A program made the position numbers and the translations under genes. A stretch of DNA of 64,000 nucleotides from Flavobacterium sp. IMCC34852 (lineage in GTDB: Bacteria > Bacteroidota > Bacteroidia > Flavobacteriales > Flavobacteriaceae): contig NZ_CP121446.1 in the NCBI RefSeq assembly GCF_030643905.1, positions 2,958,001 through 3,022,000 of the forward strand, given 5' to 3'. This document shows positions 14,336-22,940 of this stretch, in pieces; position 1 is the stretch's first letter; every line of letters begins with the position of its first letter. The notes beneath the pieces were generated by a model. That model did no database searches. It was not told the DNA's origin and saw only the letters and a list, made by a program, of their open reading frames with translations.

Positions 14336-15646
14336 ATGGAGAAACCAACTTTCAAAGAGGCATTAAAATTTTGGACCAAACTTGGTTTTATCAGTTTTGG
14401 CGGACCTGCCGGACAAGTCGCTATAATGCACGAGTTTTTAGTCGAAAAGAAAAAGTGGATCAGTGACAGCAAATTTTTACACGCATTGAACTATTGCATG
14501 GTCTTGCCCGGACCCGAAGCCCAACAATTGGCAACATATATCGGTTGGATGCTTCACGGAACTTTGGGCGGACTTGCAGCAGGAATTTTGTTTGTCCTTC
14601 CATCAATGTTTATGCTACTTGGACTAAGTGTTATTTATGTCTCGTTCGGAAACCTGCCGTGGGTATTTGCAATATTTAGCGGACTAAAGCCGGCGGTAAT
14701 AGCAATAGTTATTCTCGCACTAATTAAAATCGGAAAAAAATCTCTTCTGAGTACGTTTCATTATTTTGTAGCCTTGGCTGCTTTTGTTTGCATTTTCTTT
14801 TTTAATGTTCCCTTTCCGCTAATCATAGTTGGTGCAATTATCTTAGCCTCTATTTGCAGACAGTTTTTTCCAATGTTATTTGATGTAAACACCAACAAGA
14901 CTTCACAAAAAGAAATTGACGAAAAGGAATTTTATATAAACAAGCACACGATTACTCCTAACATCGGTTTTAAGCCAACTCGGTTTTGGAAACAAATAAG
15001 CGTAGGTGTTTTGCTTTGGTTTATTCCTTTGGCTGCCTTTTACTTTCTTACAAGTGATTTTGAATTTTGGAAAAAACTTTCCTTGTTTTTTACAAAAGCA
15101 GCATTTGTGACATTTGGTGGAGCTTATGCGGTTTTGCCTTACGTTGCCCAAGTAAGCGTCGAAAAATTCAATTGGCTGACCAACCTCCAAATGATAGACG
15201 GACTTGCACTAGGCGAAACTACACCCGGACCTTTAATTATGGTGCTTGTGTTTGTTGGATTTATGGCTGGCCATAACCATTTCGGAAACTCTCTTGCAAT
15301 GGGAAGCCTAGGACTTTTAGCGACAACCTTTTATACATTTTTACCTTGCTTTCTCTTCATACTTGTTGGTGCGCCAATCATTGAACGGACACAGGAAAAT
15401 AAACGAGTAAAAGAAATTCTTGCTCTTGTAACAGCAGCAGTAGTTGGGGTAATTCTCAACCTGACCATTTATTTAGGCAAAGCAGTAATTTTTCCAAACG
15501 CCTTTTCGTTCGCTTCACTTGACTATACTACTTTAGGTTGGACAATAATTTCATTCATTGCAATGCATCGCTTTAAAATCGGAATGATCACTTGGATTGG
15601 TGTTAGTGCGATTTTCGGACTTGTATATTATTTAATTGCACCTTGA
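14336..15646 (+). CDS. chrA: Chromate efflux transporter ChrA
   Basis: This 436-residue protein is a long-form CHR-family transporter with two homologous halves. The first half carries FGGPAGQ (21-27) and LPGPEAQQLATYIGW (57-71). The second half repeats the pattern with VTFGGAYAVLP and GETTPGPLIM. About ten to twelve membrane helices are expected, with a charged linker near 180-210. ChrA proteins expel chromate across the inner membrane. The gene follows the last intact attC and ends just before a degenerate one, so it is probably the terminal cassette. It is the only array gene with a clear known function and is twice the size of the next largest. Confidence 0.88.
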   Translation: MEKPTFKEALKFWTKLGFISFGGPAGQVAIMHEFLVEKKKWISDSKFLHALNYCMVLPGPEAQQLATYIGWMLHGTLGGLAAGILFVLPSMFMLLGLSVIYVSFGNLPWVFAIFSGLKPAVIAIVILALIKIGKKSLLSTFHYFVALAAFVCIFFFNVPFPLIIVGAIILASICRQFFPMLFDVNTNKTSQKEIDEKEFYINKHTITPNIGFKPTRFWKQISVGVLLWFIPLAAFYFLTSDFEFWKKLSLFFTKAAFVTFGGAYAVLPYVAQVSVEKFNWLTNLQMIDGLALGETTPGPLIMVLVFVGFMAGHNHFGNSLAMGSLGLLATTFYTFLPCFLFILVGAPIIERTQENKRVKEILALVTAAVVGVILNLTIYLGKAVIFPNAFSFASLDYTTLGWTIISFIAMHRFKIGMITWIGVSAIFGLVYYLIAP

Positions 15647-15667
15647 AAAATGTAAAAGATGAACAGC

Positions 15668-15798
15668 ACTTAACAGTGGTTTCAAGCAATTGTTAGTTTA
15701 GTGGTAAATTCAAGGTCAGTTTCCGTAATATTATTTATCTTGGCAGAAAGAACGAAATAACTCAGTCATCAACTGCTACCGGTCGAGAAACGTCTCAA
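15668..15798 (+). repeat. Degenerate attC-like site after chrA
   Basis: The 5' part (CTTAACAGTGGTTTCAAGC) and loop (TTATCTTGGCAGAAAG) still resemble class III/IV sites, but the 3' end reads CGTCTC where others have CGTTA. The 5' box no longer matches the start of the chrA cassette. It is probably an eroded end of the array. Confidence 0.5.
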
Positions 15799-15819
15799 AG
15801 CATTTTAAAAGATTACAAC

Positions 15820-16455
15820 ATGGACAAATACAAAGAAACTTTTGATACTTGGAACAATATTGCCGAGATATACCAAGAAAAATTCATGGATTTAGATTTG
15901 TATAATGACACTTATAACTTCATTTGTAACTCCATCGACAAACCCAAAGCTAAACTATTAGAAATCGGTTGCGGACCTGGGAATATTACCAAATACCTGT
16001 TGTCTTGTAGGCCGGACTTTGACATTTTTGGAATTGATGTGGCGCCAACTATGGTAGAACTTGCCCAACAAAACAATCCGACAGCACGTTTTGAGGTTAT
16101 GGACTGCCGACAAATCAACAAAATTGACACAGCTTTTGACGGAATTATTGGTGGTTTTTGTTTACCGTATTTATCGCAAATGGAAGCAAAAGAACTAATT
16201 GCTGACGCTTATGACTTGTTGAACGAAAACGGTTTGCTTTATTTAAGTTTCGTAGAAGGTGAACCTGAAAAATCCGAATTTAAAAAAGGTAGTGGTGGTC
16301 GAGTTTATTTTAATTACCATAAATTGGACGAAATTCAAACGCAGCTCAATCATTTCAAATTTGGAGAACTAAAAACATTCAAAGTGAAATATAAAATTTC
16401 AGAAAATCAATTTGATATACATACAATTTTGACTGCGAAGAAGAATACCTTATAA
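15820..16455 (+). CDS. Class I SAM-dependent methyltransferase
   Basis: This 211-residue protein has SAM-binding motif I LEIGCGPGN (about 47-55), an acidic motif II (FGIDVAPTMVELA) and a motif IV region (FDGIIGGFCLPYL). This is the standard Rossmann-like methyltransferase of the methyltransf_11/25 type. The substrate cannot be told. It lies between two attC remnants in the same orientation as the array, so it may once have been a cassette gene. Confidence 0.82.
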   Translation: MDKYKETFDTWNNIAEIYQEKFMDLDLYNDTYNFICNSIDKPKAKLLEIGCGPGNITKYLLSCRPDFDIFGIDVAPTMVELAQQNNPTARFEVMDCRQINKIDTAFDGIIGGFCLPYLSQMEAKELIADAYDLLNENGLLYLSFVEGEPEKSEFKKGSGGRVYFNYHKLDEIQTQLNHFKFGELKTFKVKYKISENQFDIHTILTAKKNTL

Positions 16456-16575
16456 AAGTAGTTCGTAGTAATGGCAAGGAATCGGAATACCGGAAATCCA
16501 GCAGATTTTCACAAAGTCATTATTAGACATGGAAATTAGTAATAATTCAACCGCTTACACAGACACACGTTAAAA
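16450..16575 (+). repeat. Possible second eroded attC-like site
   Basis: The segment starts with AGTAGTTCGTAGTAATGGC, similar to the class I 5' arm, and ends in CACACGTTA like many 3' boxes, at the expected total length. The arms no longer pair well. The evidence is weak. Confidence 0.25.
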
Positions 16576-16631
16576 ACAACCTGAATAAAGAGCCCATTGG
16601 AATAAAAGACACCTCTGAAACAAAAAAACGT

Positions 16632-17678
16632 ATGAAAGAAAAGATTCTAATTATATCATCACTTCTGTTTTTCCTCATCACTTACGGACAAACAAATAAG
16701 TTCCAATCCATAATGGAGCAATACCACAAAGAAAAGAATTTTAGTGGAGTAATTCTGGTGGCAACAGAAGGAAAAATTGATTACCTGTCAAGTATAGGCA
16801 TGGCTAACAGAGAAACAAATATTCCATTAACTCCGCAATCAAAATTTAAAATCGCCTCTATGACAAAGGCTTTCACTGCGGTTTTGGTCATGAAACTTTA
16901 TGAAGAAGGAAAAATTGAACTCAACCAAACCATAGGATTCTATTTGTCTACTTACAAAGGAGAAGCAAAAGATAAAGTTACCATCCATCATTTACTTACT
17001 TATGCATCGGGTATCGAAAATTTAGCCGAACCTATTGGCATGAAATCCTACCAAGAAAAACTTACTTTAGATGAATATATCGATCAATATTGTTCCGGAA
17101 AATTAATAAGTTCTCCGGGAGAAAAAAGTACTTACAGCAATACCGAATACATTATTCTGCATAAAATTATTGAAAGTGTTTCGCATAAAAAATATGAAGA
17201 CTTACTAAACGAAATCATTATTAAACCTTTAAAAATGAATAACACCGGCGTTTTACAATCGGATAAAATAATGAATTCTTTAACCAATAGTTATACTTTT
17301 GATACCCAAACAAAATCATTTGTAAAAGAGGAACCGTACTATATTGAAAACTATTTTGGCGCCGGAAACATGTACTCAACCGCTCAAGACATGCTCCTGT
17401 TTAACAACGCTTTTTTTGGAAATAAAATCTTATCAGACAATACCACAAACAAAATGCTGGAAATAAATGAAAACTTGGGTTATACCGCATATGGTTTTTG
17501 GGGTTCTACAGGTTGGGGAACCTTTAATGAAAAGTTTTATTACAGAACCGGCGGTATATTAGGTTCCTGTTCTAATTGGATTAATACACTCGAAAAAAAG
17601 AAAACCATAATCATCTTGAGTAATACAGATGCTACTAATCTGTATGAGATGTCTGCAGAGATTTATCAGATTGATTAA
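16632..17678 (+). CDS. Secreted serine hydrolase, beta-lactamase (class C) fold
   Basis: This 348-residue protein has a signal peptide (ILIISSLLFFLITYG). The nucleophile motif SxxK is seen as SMTK (76-79) and the second motif as YSN (168-170). A C-terminal RTGG stretch replaces the classical KTG. This is the pattern of the broad 'serine hydrolase' family that includes esterases, D-aminopeptidases and PBP-like proteins. True beta-lactamase activity is not implied. It probably acts in the periplasm. Confidence 0.83.
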   Translation: MKEKILIISSLLFFLITYGQTNKFQSIMEQYHKEKNFSGVILVATEGKIDYLSSIGMANRETNIPLTPQSKFKIASMTKAFTAVLVMKLYEEGKIELNQTIGFYLSTYKGEAKDKVTIHHLLTYASGIENLAEPIGMKSYQEKLTLDEYIDQYCSGKLISSPGEKSTYSNTEYIILHKIIESVSHKKYEDLLNEIIIKPLKMNNTGVLQSDKIMNSLTNSYTFDTQTKSFVKEEPYYIENYFGAGNMYSTAQDMLLFNNAFFGNKILSDNTTNKMLEINENLGYTAYGFWGSTGWGTFNEKFYYRTGGILGSCSNWINTLEKKKTIIILSNTDATNLYEMSAEIYQID

Positions 17679-17736
17679 ACCAAAAAAAAAACAACAAGAA
17701 ATTTTTAAAAAAACTTAAACACTAAAAACAAAAATT

Positions 17737-18177
17737 ATGGCACTAATCAATCCACACATAAACTTCAACGGAAATGCCGAAGAAGCATTTACCTTTTACA
17801 AATCTGTATTTGGAGGAGAATTTACAAAAATTATTCGCTTTAAAGATTTGGCCAATGATGAATTCAAAATAGAAGAAAAAGAAGCAAATAAAATCATGCA
17901 CATCGCTCTGCCTATTGGCCGATGCAATATGCTGATGGGTAACGATGTCCCCGAAATTTTGGGAAGAACAAACGAAAATGAAAACAGAAGCAAAATTGCC
18001 ATCAGTACAGAAAGTAAAGAAGAAGCCGATAAATTATACCATGGCCTTTCCGCCGGTGGACAAATCGAAATGCCAATTGCAGACAGTCCATGGGGAACCT
18101 ACTTTGGCATGTTTAGAGACAAATATGGAATCGAATGGATGGTAGATTTTGACCCAAACCAAAAAGCACCACTTTAA
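17737..18177 (+). CDS. VOC family (PhnB/glyoxalase-like) protein
   Basis: This 146-residue protein matches the PhnB-like VOC family: an N-terminal [26 protein letters not shown] module, a central [10 protein letters not shown] strand, and a C-terminal [20 protein letters not shown]. These proteins are small metal-binding or metal-free dimers of varied and mostly unknown activity. It is 12 bases upstream of the DUF2200 gene, so the two are probably cotranscribed. Confidence 0.85.
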   Translation: MALINPHINFNGNAEEAFTFYKSVFGGEFTKIIRFKDLANDEFKIEEKEANKIMHIALPIGRCNMLMGNDVPEILGRTNENENRSKIAISTESKEEADKLYHGLSAGGQIEMPIADSPWGTYFGMFRDKYGIEWMVDFDPNQKAPL

Positions 18178-18188
18178 TACAACAACCC

Positions 18189-18539
18189 ATGGACAACAAA
18201 AGAGTATTCTTAATGCCGTTTGCCAGTGTCTATCCGCATTACATCAATAAAGTGGAGAAAAAAGGCCGAACAAAAGCAGAACTCGACACCGTTATTTGTT
18301 GGTTAACCGGCTATGACCAACTTGTATTGCAACAACAAATAGAGAACAAAACTAATTTTGAAGACTTTTTCAATCAAGCACCCAAAATACACCCGAATGC
18401 ATCCAAAATCACCGGTGTCATTTGTGGTTACCGTGTCGAAGCTATTGAAGATCCATTGATGCAAAAAATAAGGTATTTGGATAAACTCGTTGACGAATTG
18501 GCCAAAGGCAAGTCTATGGATAAAATCCTGAGAACATAA
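18189..18539 (+). CDS. DUF2200 family protein
   Basis: This 116-residue protein has the family landmarks [44 protein letters not shown] and a C-terminal [13 protein letters not shown]. The function of the family is unknown. It is near full length for the family and sits directly behind the VOC gene. Confidence 0.88.
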   Translation: MDNKRVFLMPFASVYPHYINKVEKKGRTKAELDTVICWLTGYDQLVLQQQIENKTNFEDFFNQAPKIHPNASKITGVICGYRVEAIEDPLMQKIRYLDKLVDELAKGKSMDKILRT

Positions 18540-18560
18540 AAAAGTTCAACCAAAACCCAA

Positions 18561-18590
18561 ATAAAAAAGCATCCCTTTCGAGATGCTTCA
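18561..18590 (-). terminator. Hairpin terminator downstream of the TerB-like gene
   Basis: Stem AAGCATC / GATGCTT with a T run on the - strand, 20 bases beyond the stop at 18611. Confidence 0.75.
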
Positions 18591-18610
18591 ATGGTATTGA
18601 ATATAAGTTT

Positions 18611-19015
18611 TTAATTCAATTGCTCCTGAAAAACTTCGAGCAAAAATTCGGGAGAAATCATTTTGGTCGGGGAAATTTCCATGGCTTTTAAAACGCGTTT
18701 AATAGCATGCGGATTCAATCCCATGTTAATCCCAATTTCATGTATTTTAATTTGTTCACGCTCATGCAATACTCCATCGCAGTGCATTAACAGAGCCAAA
18801 CGATAGAATTGTTGTATTCTTTCAAACTCAGATTTAATTACACTAGGGTAATTTTCCTGATGAAACAAAGCTTTAAAATCATCTTGTGTCACCTGAAGTT
18901 CATCGGCTATCATCGTCAAAAAAAGATATTCTCTTTCATGCAATCTGCCATCAACTACAGAAAATGCAATCATTTCTGCTAATAAGGCTAATTTTTCTTC
19001 GTATTTGTTCATCAA
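18611..19015 (-). CDS. TerB-like (tellurite resistance B fold) protein
   Basis: This 134-residue all-helical protein contains two copies of a short pattern, DGRLHEREYLFLTMIAD and DGVLHEREQIKIHEIG, typical of TerB/DjlA N-terminal domains, whose acidic residues bind metal. In stand-alone form such proteins have no settled role and do not by themselves imply tellurite resistance. No ter genes are adjacent. It is divergent from the secreted protein gene at 19128. Confidence 0.78.
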   Translation of the reverse strand: MMNKYEEKLALLAEMIAFSVVDGRLHEREYLFLTMIADELQVTQDDFKALFHQENYPSVIKSEFERIQQFYRLALLMHCDGVLHEREQIKIHEIGINMGLNPHAIKRVLKAMEISPTKMISPEFLLEVFQEQLN

Positions 19016-19078
19016 TAAAAAAGTTTTTTTTGCTAAAATATAATTTTTTGAGCAATGGCAATCATTTATTTTTTAACA

Positions 19079-19107
19079 TTGACACTCAATAATTTTAGCT
19101 AATTTTA
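19079..19107 (+). promoter_or_regulatory. Bacteroidota-type promoter upstream of 19128
   Basis: TTG, 18 bases, TAATTTTA (one mismatch to TAnnTTTG), ending 20 bases before the ATG. Confidence 0.45.
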
Positions 19108-19127
19108 CGTCACAAAATTGAATCTCC

Positions 19128-19634
19128 ATGAAAAGCTTAAAAATAGTATTGTTTCTTATTCTTTTTTCCGCCGTTAAAGCTACAGCGCAATATGGTTATG
19201 GCAACAACTACGGAATGGGTATGAATAGAAATATGGGAACCCCAAACACCCAACAAACCCCTAAAGAACCAACTCCGGAAGAAATAGAAAAAAACAGAAA
19301 CGAAAGAATCGAAGGATATATGATACTGCTAAAAAAAGACTTAACCCTTGATGAACTGCAGTACATAGCCATTAAAAACGAGGTAACGACTAACAGTAAA
19401 AGAATAGATATCTTGTTAAAAAGTGACTTGTCTGAAGAGGAAAAAAGCAATGAACTGAAATCAATTCAAGAGAAAATTGAAAAAACCATTATGGGCTATT
19501 TAAATCCGGCTCAAAAAGAAAAATACCAATTATTAAAAACCCAAAAACCGGACAAAAAAGAAGAAAAGAAGAAGAAAAAGTCACAAGCCAATCCCGAACA
19601 AGGCCAAGCTAAAGAGACCGAAACAGAGAAATAA
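19128..19634 (+). CDS. Secreted Spy-like helical protein
   Basis: This 168-residue protein has a signal peptide (IVLFLILFSAVKATA). A Gly/Tyr/Asn-rich segment (YGYGNNYGMGMNRNMG) follows, then a helical region where LTLDELQYIAI and LNPAQKEKYQLL mimic the Spy/CpxP-type pattern seen in flavobacterial periplasmic proteins. The tail is a long Lys/Glu run. The function is not known; a role in envelope stress is only an analogy. The esterase gene follows after 5 bases. Confidence 0.65.
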   Translation: MKSLKIVLFLILFSAVKATAQYGYGNNYGMGMNRNMGTPNTQQTPKEPTPEEIEKNRNERIEGYMILLKKDLTLDELQYIAIKNEVTTNSKRIDILLKSDLSEEEKSNELKSIQEKIEKTIMGYLNPAQKEKYQLLKTQKPDKKEEKKKKKSQANPEQGQAKETETEK

Positions 19635-19639
19635 ATATT

Positions 19640-20440
19640 TTGAAAACCATTTATCTACTTCTTGTTTTTCTGGCTTTTGGGAATGGAATTGCTCAGCAAA
19701 GTACCGCGAGTCCTCAAGTCTCAACCTTTGAGCTTGAAGCACCACAGCTGAAAACCACCAAGAAAATCTGGGTGTATTTGCCTAAAAATTATTCGGCTTC
19801 CGCCAAAAAATATCCCGTGATTTATATGCACGATGCTCAAAATTTATTTGATGCCAAAACCTCTTACGTAGGCGAATGGAATATTGATGAAACACTAGAC
19901 AGTATCAACGCTCAAGTGATAGTCATTGGGATTGAGCATGGCGGCGAAAAACGTATTGATGAGTTAACTCCATTTCCCCATCCCAAATACGCCGGTGGAA
20001 AAGCAGATACTTATTTGGATTTTATCGTCAAAACCCTAAAACCTAAAGTAGACGCAACTTACCGAACCAAAACCAATGCTAAAAACACCGCCATTATGGG
20101 AAGTTCTTTGGGTGGCTTAGTTTCGTTTTATGCCGCTTTAAAATATCCTGATGTCTTTGGAAAAGTAGGTTGCCTTTCGCCATCTTTTTGGTTTAATCGA
20201 AACGAAATCAATGATTTAATGGCCAAAACAGAAAAATTCAACACCAAAATATATTTCCTATGCGGCGATAATGAAGGCGATGCCGATGTAATTCCGGATA
20301 TGGAAAAGGTTGAAAAATGGGTCAACACCAAACGCTGCGAATGCAAAAAGCTCAATAAAAAAGTAATTATCAAAGGCGGCCAACACAACGAAAAATTGTG
20401 GCGAGAGAACTTCAAAAAGGCGTATCTTTGGCTGTTTTAA
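19640..20440 (+). CDS. Secreted alpha/beta-hydrolase, esterase D-like
   Basis: This 266-residue protein has the IroE/Fes-like esterase layout: KIWVYLPKNY, VIYMHDAQNLFD, the nucleophile elbow GSSLGG (about 154-159), and a late GGQHNE histidine. The start is a TTG at 19640, chosen because the next codons encode a clean signal peptide (IYLLLVFLAFGNGIAQ) and no ATG is available. Such enzymes hydrolyse varied carboxyl esters; the substrate is unknown. It follows the Spy-like gene by 5 bases, so it is likely in the same transcript. Confidence 0.82.
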   Translation: MKTIYLLLVFLAFGNGIAQQSTASPQVSTFELEAPQLKTTKKIWVYLPKNYSASAKKYPVIYMHDAQNLFDAKTSYVGEWNIDETLDSINAQVIVIGIEHGGEKRIDELTPFPHPKYAGGKADTYLDFIVKTLKPKVDATYRTKTNAKNTAIMGSSLGGLVSFYAALKYPDVFGKVGCLSPSFWFNRNEINDLMAKTEKFNTKIYFLCGDNEGDADVIPDMEKVEKWVNTKRCECKKLNKKVIIKGGQHNEKLWRENFKKAYLWLF

Positions 20441-20483
20441 AGTACGAAGAAAGAAATACGAAGTACGAAGTAAAATTTAGAAA

Positions 20484-20918
20484 ATGAACAACAACGATAT
20501 ATTTAAAAAACTACGCGTAGCATTACAACTGCGTGATGACCAAATAGTAGAAATCATGCAATTGGTTGATTTCCGAATTTCTGCTGCCGAATTGGGTGCT
20601 TTTTTTCGCAATGCCGATCACCCGAAATACATGGATTGTGGCGACCAAGTGTTGCGCAATTTCCTAAACGGATTGGTAATTCATTTGCGTGGCACGAAAG
20701 AAGATCCTAAAAATGCGATGGATGTGATTAAACAAAATCAAGCCGAGGTTAAGAAAAATGTATCTGAAAAGGTAAAAACAGAGTTCAAACCGAAAACTGA
20801 CTTCAAGCCAAAGCCCAAAACAAATTCGAAGAAAAAGCCTTTTAATCCCAAAGACAAAAAGCAAGCCCCAAAAGTGCAAGTGGTGGAAAAAGTTAAGTTC
20901 AAAAACGGAAAAAAATAA
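20484..20918 (+). CDS. DUF1456 family (YehS-like) protein
   Basis: This 144-residue protein has a first half that is the DUF1456 module (NDIFKKLRVALQLRDDQI, FRISAAELGAFFRNADHP, LRNFLNGL). The second half is a Lys/Pro-rich low-complexity tail (KPKTDFKPKPKTNSKKKPF). The family has no firm function. The tail looks disordered and basic, as in RNA- or DNA-contacting proteins, but that is inference. Confidence 0.82.
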   Translation: MNNNDIFKKLRVALQLRDDQIVEIMQLVDFRISAAELGAFFRNADHPKYMDCGDQVLRNFLNGLVIHLRGTKEDPKNAMDVIKQNQAEVKKNVSEKVKTEFKPKTDFKPKPKTNSKKKPFNPKDKKQAPKVQVVEKVKFKNGKK

Positions 20919-20982
20919 TTTTTATATTAGGGTAAATTATATATTTGTTTGTTCTTAAACAAATTAACCAACATAAAACCAA

Positions 20983-21942
20983 ATGAATTTATTTAGCAAA
21001 TTACTAATTGTCGTTATGGCAATTATCACTTTTTCTTGTGATAATGAAAAAGATTTAGAAGTTAATTCTACCAAAACAAATACAACTACAGCTTTAGCTG
21101 TAACTCCAAAGAAATTTTTATTTGATGCCACTAAAGCGGAAACAGCCGGTAATGCAGATTGGGTTATAGATGCGGATACTTCACCACAACGTTTTCCCAC
21201 TCCGGCTCAATCAAATATCACTGATACCACTACCGAAAATTTTTGGAGAGGCGGTTTATCAGCTTGGGGTGTTGCTTTAGTTAAACTTGGACATACTGTA
21301 GAAACTTTACCTTCTGGAACAGCCATTACTTATGGTGGTACAGGTGCACAAGATTTGAAAAATTATGATGTCTATGTAATAACTGAGCCTAACATAAGAT
21401 TTACCAGTGCTGAAAAAAAAGCCATAATAAATTTTGTTAAAAACGGTGGCGGATTATTTATGATAGCCAATCACAATGGGTCAGACCGAAATAATGACGG
21501 CTATGATTCTGCCAAAACATGGAATGATTTGATGTCAAATAATACCGTAAAAACAAATCCTTTTGGAATTACTATTACGCTAAACAGTATTTCAGAAACA
21601 ACATCTAACCGACTTAGCACTACAACAAACACCATCTTAAACGGTTCACAAGGAACTGTGACCCAATTAAAATATTCCGCTGGTGCCACCATGTCTATAA
21701 ACACTACAGCTAATTCAACGGTAAGAGGTTTAATTTGGAGAGGTAGCTCAACCCAAGGCAGCTCAAATATCATGTGTGCCTCTGCTACTTATGGCACCGG
21801 AAGAGTGGTTGCTATTGGAGACAGTTCTCCTGCTGATGATGGAACAGGTGCTGCCGGAGATACTTTATATCCTGGTTGGACAGAATTATCATCACATTCT
21901 ATTTTACACCTTAACGCTTCTCTTTGGTTAGCAAAATTGTAA
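20983..21942 (+). CDS. Lipoprotein with ThuA/GATase-like fold
   Basis: This 319-residue protein has lipobox TFSC (Cys19). After a Thr-rich linker come KFLFDATKAE, a Rossmann-like strand NYDVYVITEPN, FTSAEKKAIINFVKNGGGLFMIANH and a C-terminal YGTGRVVAIGDSSP. These resemble the class I glutamine-amidotransferase-like folds of ThuA and related secreted proteins, but no catalytic cysteine is evident. It is probably a surface or periplasmic protein of unknown function. Confidence 0.62.
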   Translation: MNLFSKLLIVVMAIITFSCDNEKDLEVNSTKTNTTTALAVTPKKFLFDATKAETAGNADWVIDADTSPQRFPTPAQSNITDTTTENFWRGGLSAWGVALVKLGHTVETLPSGTAITYGGTGAQDLKNYDVYVITEPNIRFTSAEKKAIINFVKNGGGLFMIANHNGSDRNNDGYDSAKTWNDLMSNNTVKTNPFGITITLNSISETTSNRLSTTTNTILNGSQGTVTQLKYSAGATMSINTTANSTVRGLIWRGSSTQGSSNIMCASATYGTGRVVAIGDSSPADDGTGAAGDTLYPGWTELSSHSILHLNASLWLAKL

Positions 21943-21960
21943 AAATTAAACTTTCATAAA

Positions 21961-21997
21961 TAAAAAAATCCTGAGCTTAAACTCAGGATTTTTTTTA
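21961..21997. terminator. Bidirectional terminator between converging genes
   Basis: Stem ATCCTGAG / CTCAGGAT with A and T runs on both sides. Its right edge overlaps the folD stop codon. Confidence 0.85.
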
Positions 21998-22882
21998 TTC
22001 TAATTTCAATCGTTTCTGCTCTCTGGCGAGTAGCGTATTTTTGAGTAACATCGCAATCGTCATTGGACCAACGCCACCCGGAACCGGAGTAATGTAAGAT
22101 GCCTTTTTGGATACAAATTCAAAATCAACATCACCGGTAATTTTGTAACCTCTTGGGTCAGTATCGTCGGCAACGCGTGTGATACCAACGTCAATTACTA
22201 CTGCGTCGTCTTTAATCATTTCGGCTTTTAAATAATTCGGCACACCCAGAGCGGTGATGATAATATCGGCTTGCGTAGTAATCTGCGCTATGTTTTTGGT
22301 ATAACTGTGCGTCAAAGTAACGGTCGAATTTCCGGGGAAACCTTTTCGACCCATCAAAATACTCATGGGTCGACCAACAATGTGGCTTCTACCAATAACT
22401 ACCGTGTGCTTTCCTTTGGTTTCTACATTATATCGTTCCAATAATTCTAAAATACCAAATGGCGTCGCCGGAATAAAAGTAGTCATATCCAAAGCCATTT
22501 TCCCGAAATTTTCAGGGTGAAAACCATCCACATCTTTGCTCGGGTCAATTGCCATCAAAACCCTTTGGGTATCAATTTGCTCCGGCAAAGGCAACTGTAC
22601 AATAAAACCGTCGATGTCGTCATTTTCATTCAGCTCCTTTATCTTTTTCAACAATTCCGTTTCCGAAGTTGTGCTTGGCATTTTGATTAAAGTCGATTCA
22701 AAACCAACCAATTCACAGGCTTTTACTTTGCTCCCGACATAGGTCAAACTTGCACCGTCATTACCAACAATTACTGCGGCTAAATGCGGTACTTTTTCAC
22801 CATTGGCTTTCATTTTATTGACTTCAGCCGTGATTTCTGTCTTGATGTCGTTGGAGACTTTCTTTCCGTCTAATAATTCCAT
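21995..22882 (-). CDS. folD: Bifunctional methylene-THF dehydrogenase / methenyl-THF cyclohydrolase
   Basis: This 295-residue protein is the normal FolD length. The motifs LTYVGSKVKACE (catalytic Lys), DGFIVQLPLPEQ, GRSHIVGRPMSILM (NADP site) and PVPGGVGPMTIAMLL are intact. It interconverts 5,10-methylene- and 10-formyl-tetrahydrofolate in the cytosol. It shares orientation with ffh just upstream, but a hairpin lies between them (22907-22938). Confidence 0.96.
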   Translation of the reverse strand: MELLDGKKVSNDIKTEITAEVNKMKANGEKVPHLAAVIVGNDGASLTYVGSKVKACELVGFESTLIKMPSTTSETELLKKIKELNENDDIDGFIVQLPLPEQIDTQRVLMAIDPSKDVDGFHPENFGKMALDMTTFIPATPFGILELLERYNVETKGKHTVVIGRSHIVGRPMSILMGRKGFPGNSTVTLTHSYTKNIAQITTQADIIITALGVPNYLKAEMIKDDAVVIDVGITRVADDTDPRGYKITGDVDFEFVSKKASYITPVPGGVGPMTIAMLLKNTLLAREQKRLKLE

Positions 22883-22906
22883 GTAGTTCTCTTGTTGTGT
22901 GTTGTT

Positions 22907-22938
22907 AAAAAAATAAGACGCGATGAATCGCGTCTTTA
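22907..22938 (-). terminator. Terminator downstream of ffh
   Basis: Stem AAGACGCGAT / ATCGCGTCTT followed by a T run on the - strand. Confidence 0.8.
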
Positions 22939-22940
22939 CA

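Noticed and set aside
14494..15276. Alternative frames inside chrA (14494-14679 +, 14903-15190 -, 15067-15276 +)
   Set aside because: They overlap a strongly supported transporter gene and have no recognisable features.
16632..17678. The serine hydrolase as a beta-lactamase resistance gene
   Set aside because: Only the general SxxK and YxN motifs are present and KTG is replaced, which fits many esterase or peptidase relatives.
18611..19015. TerB-like gene as evidence of a tellurite resistance or ter defence island
   Set aside because: No terC, terD or other ter partner is nearby; isolated TerB-fold proteins are common.
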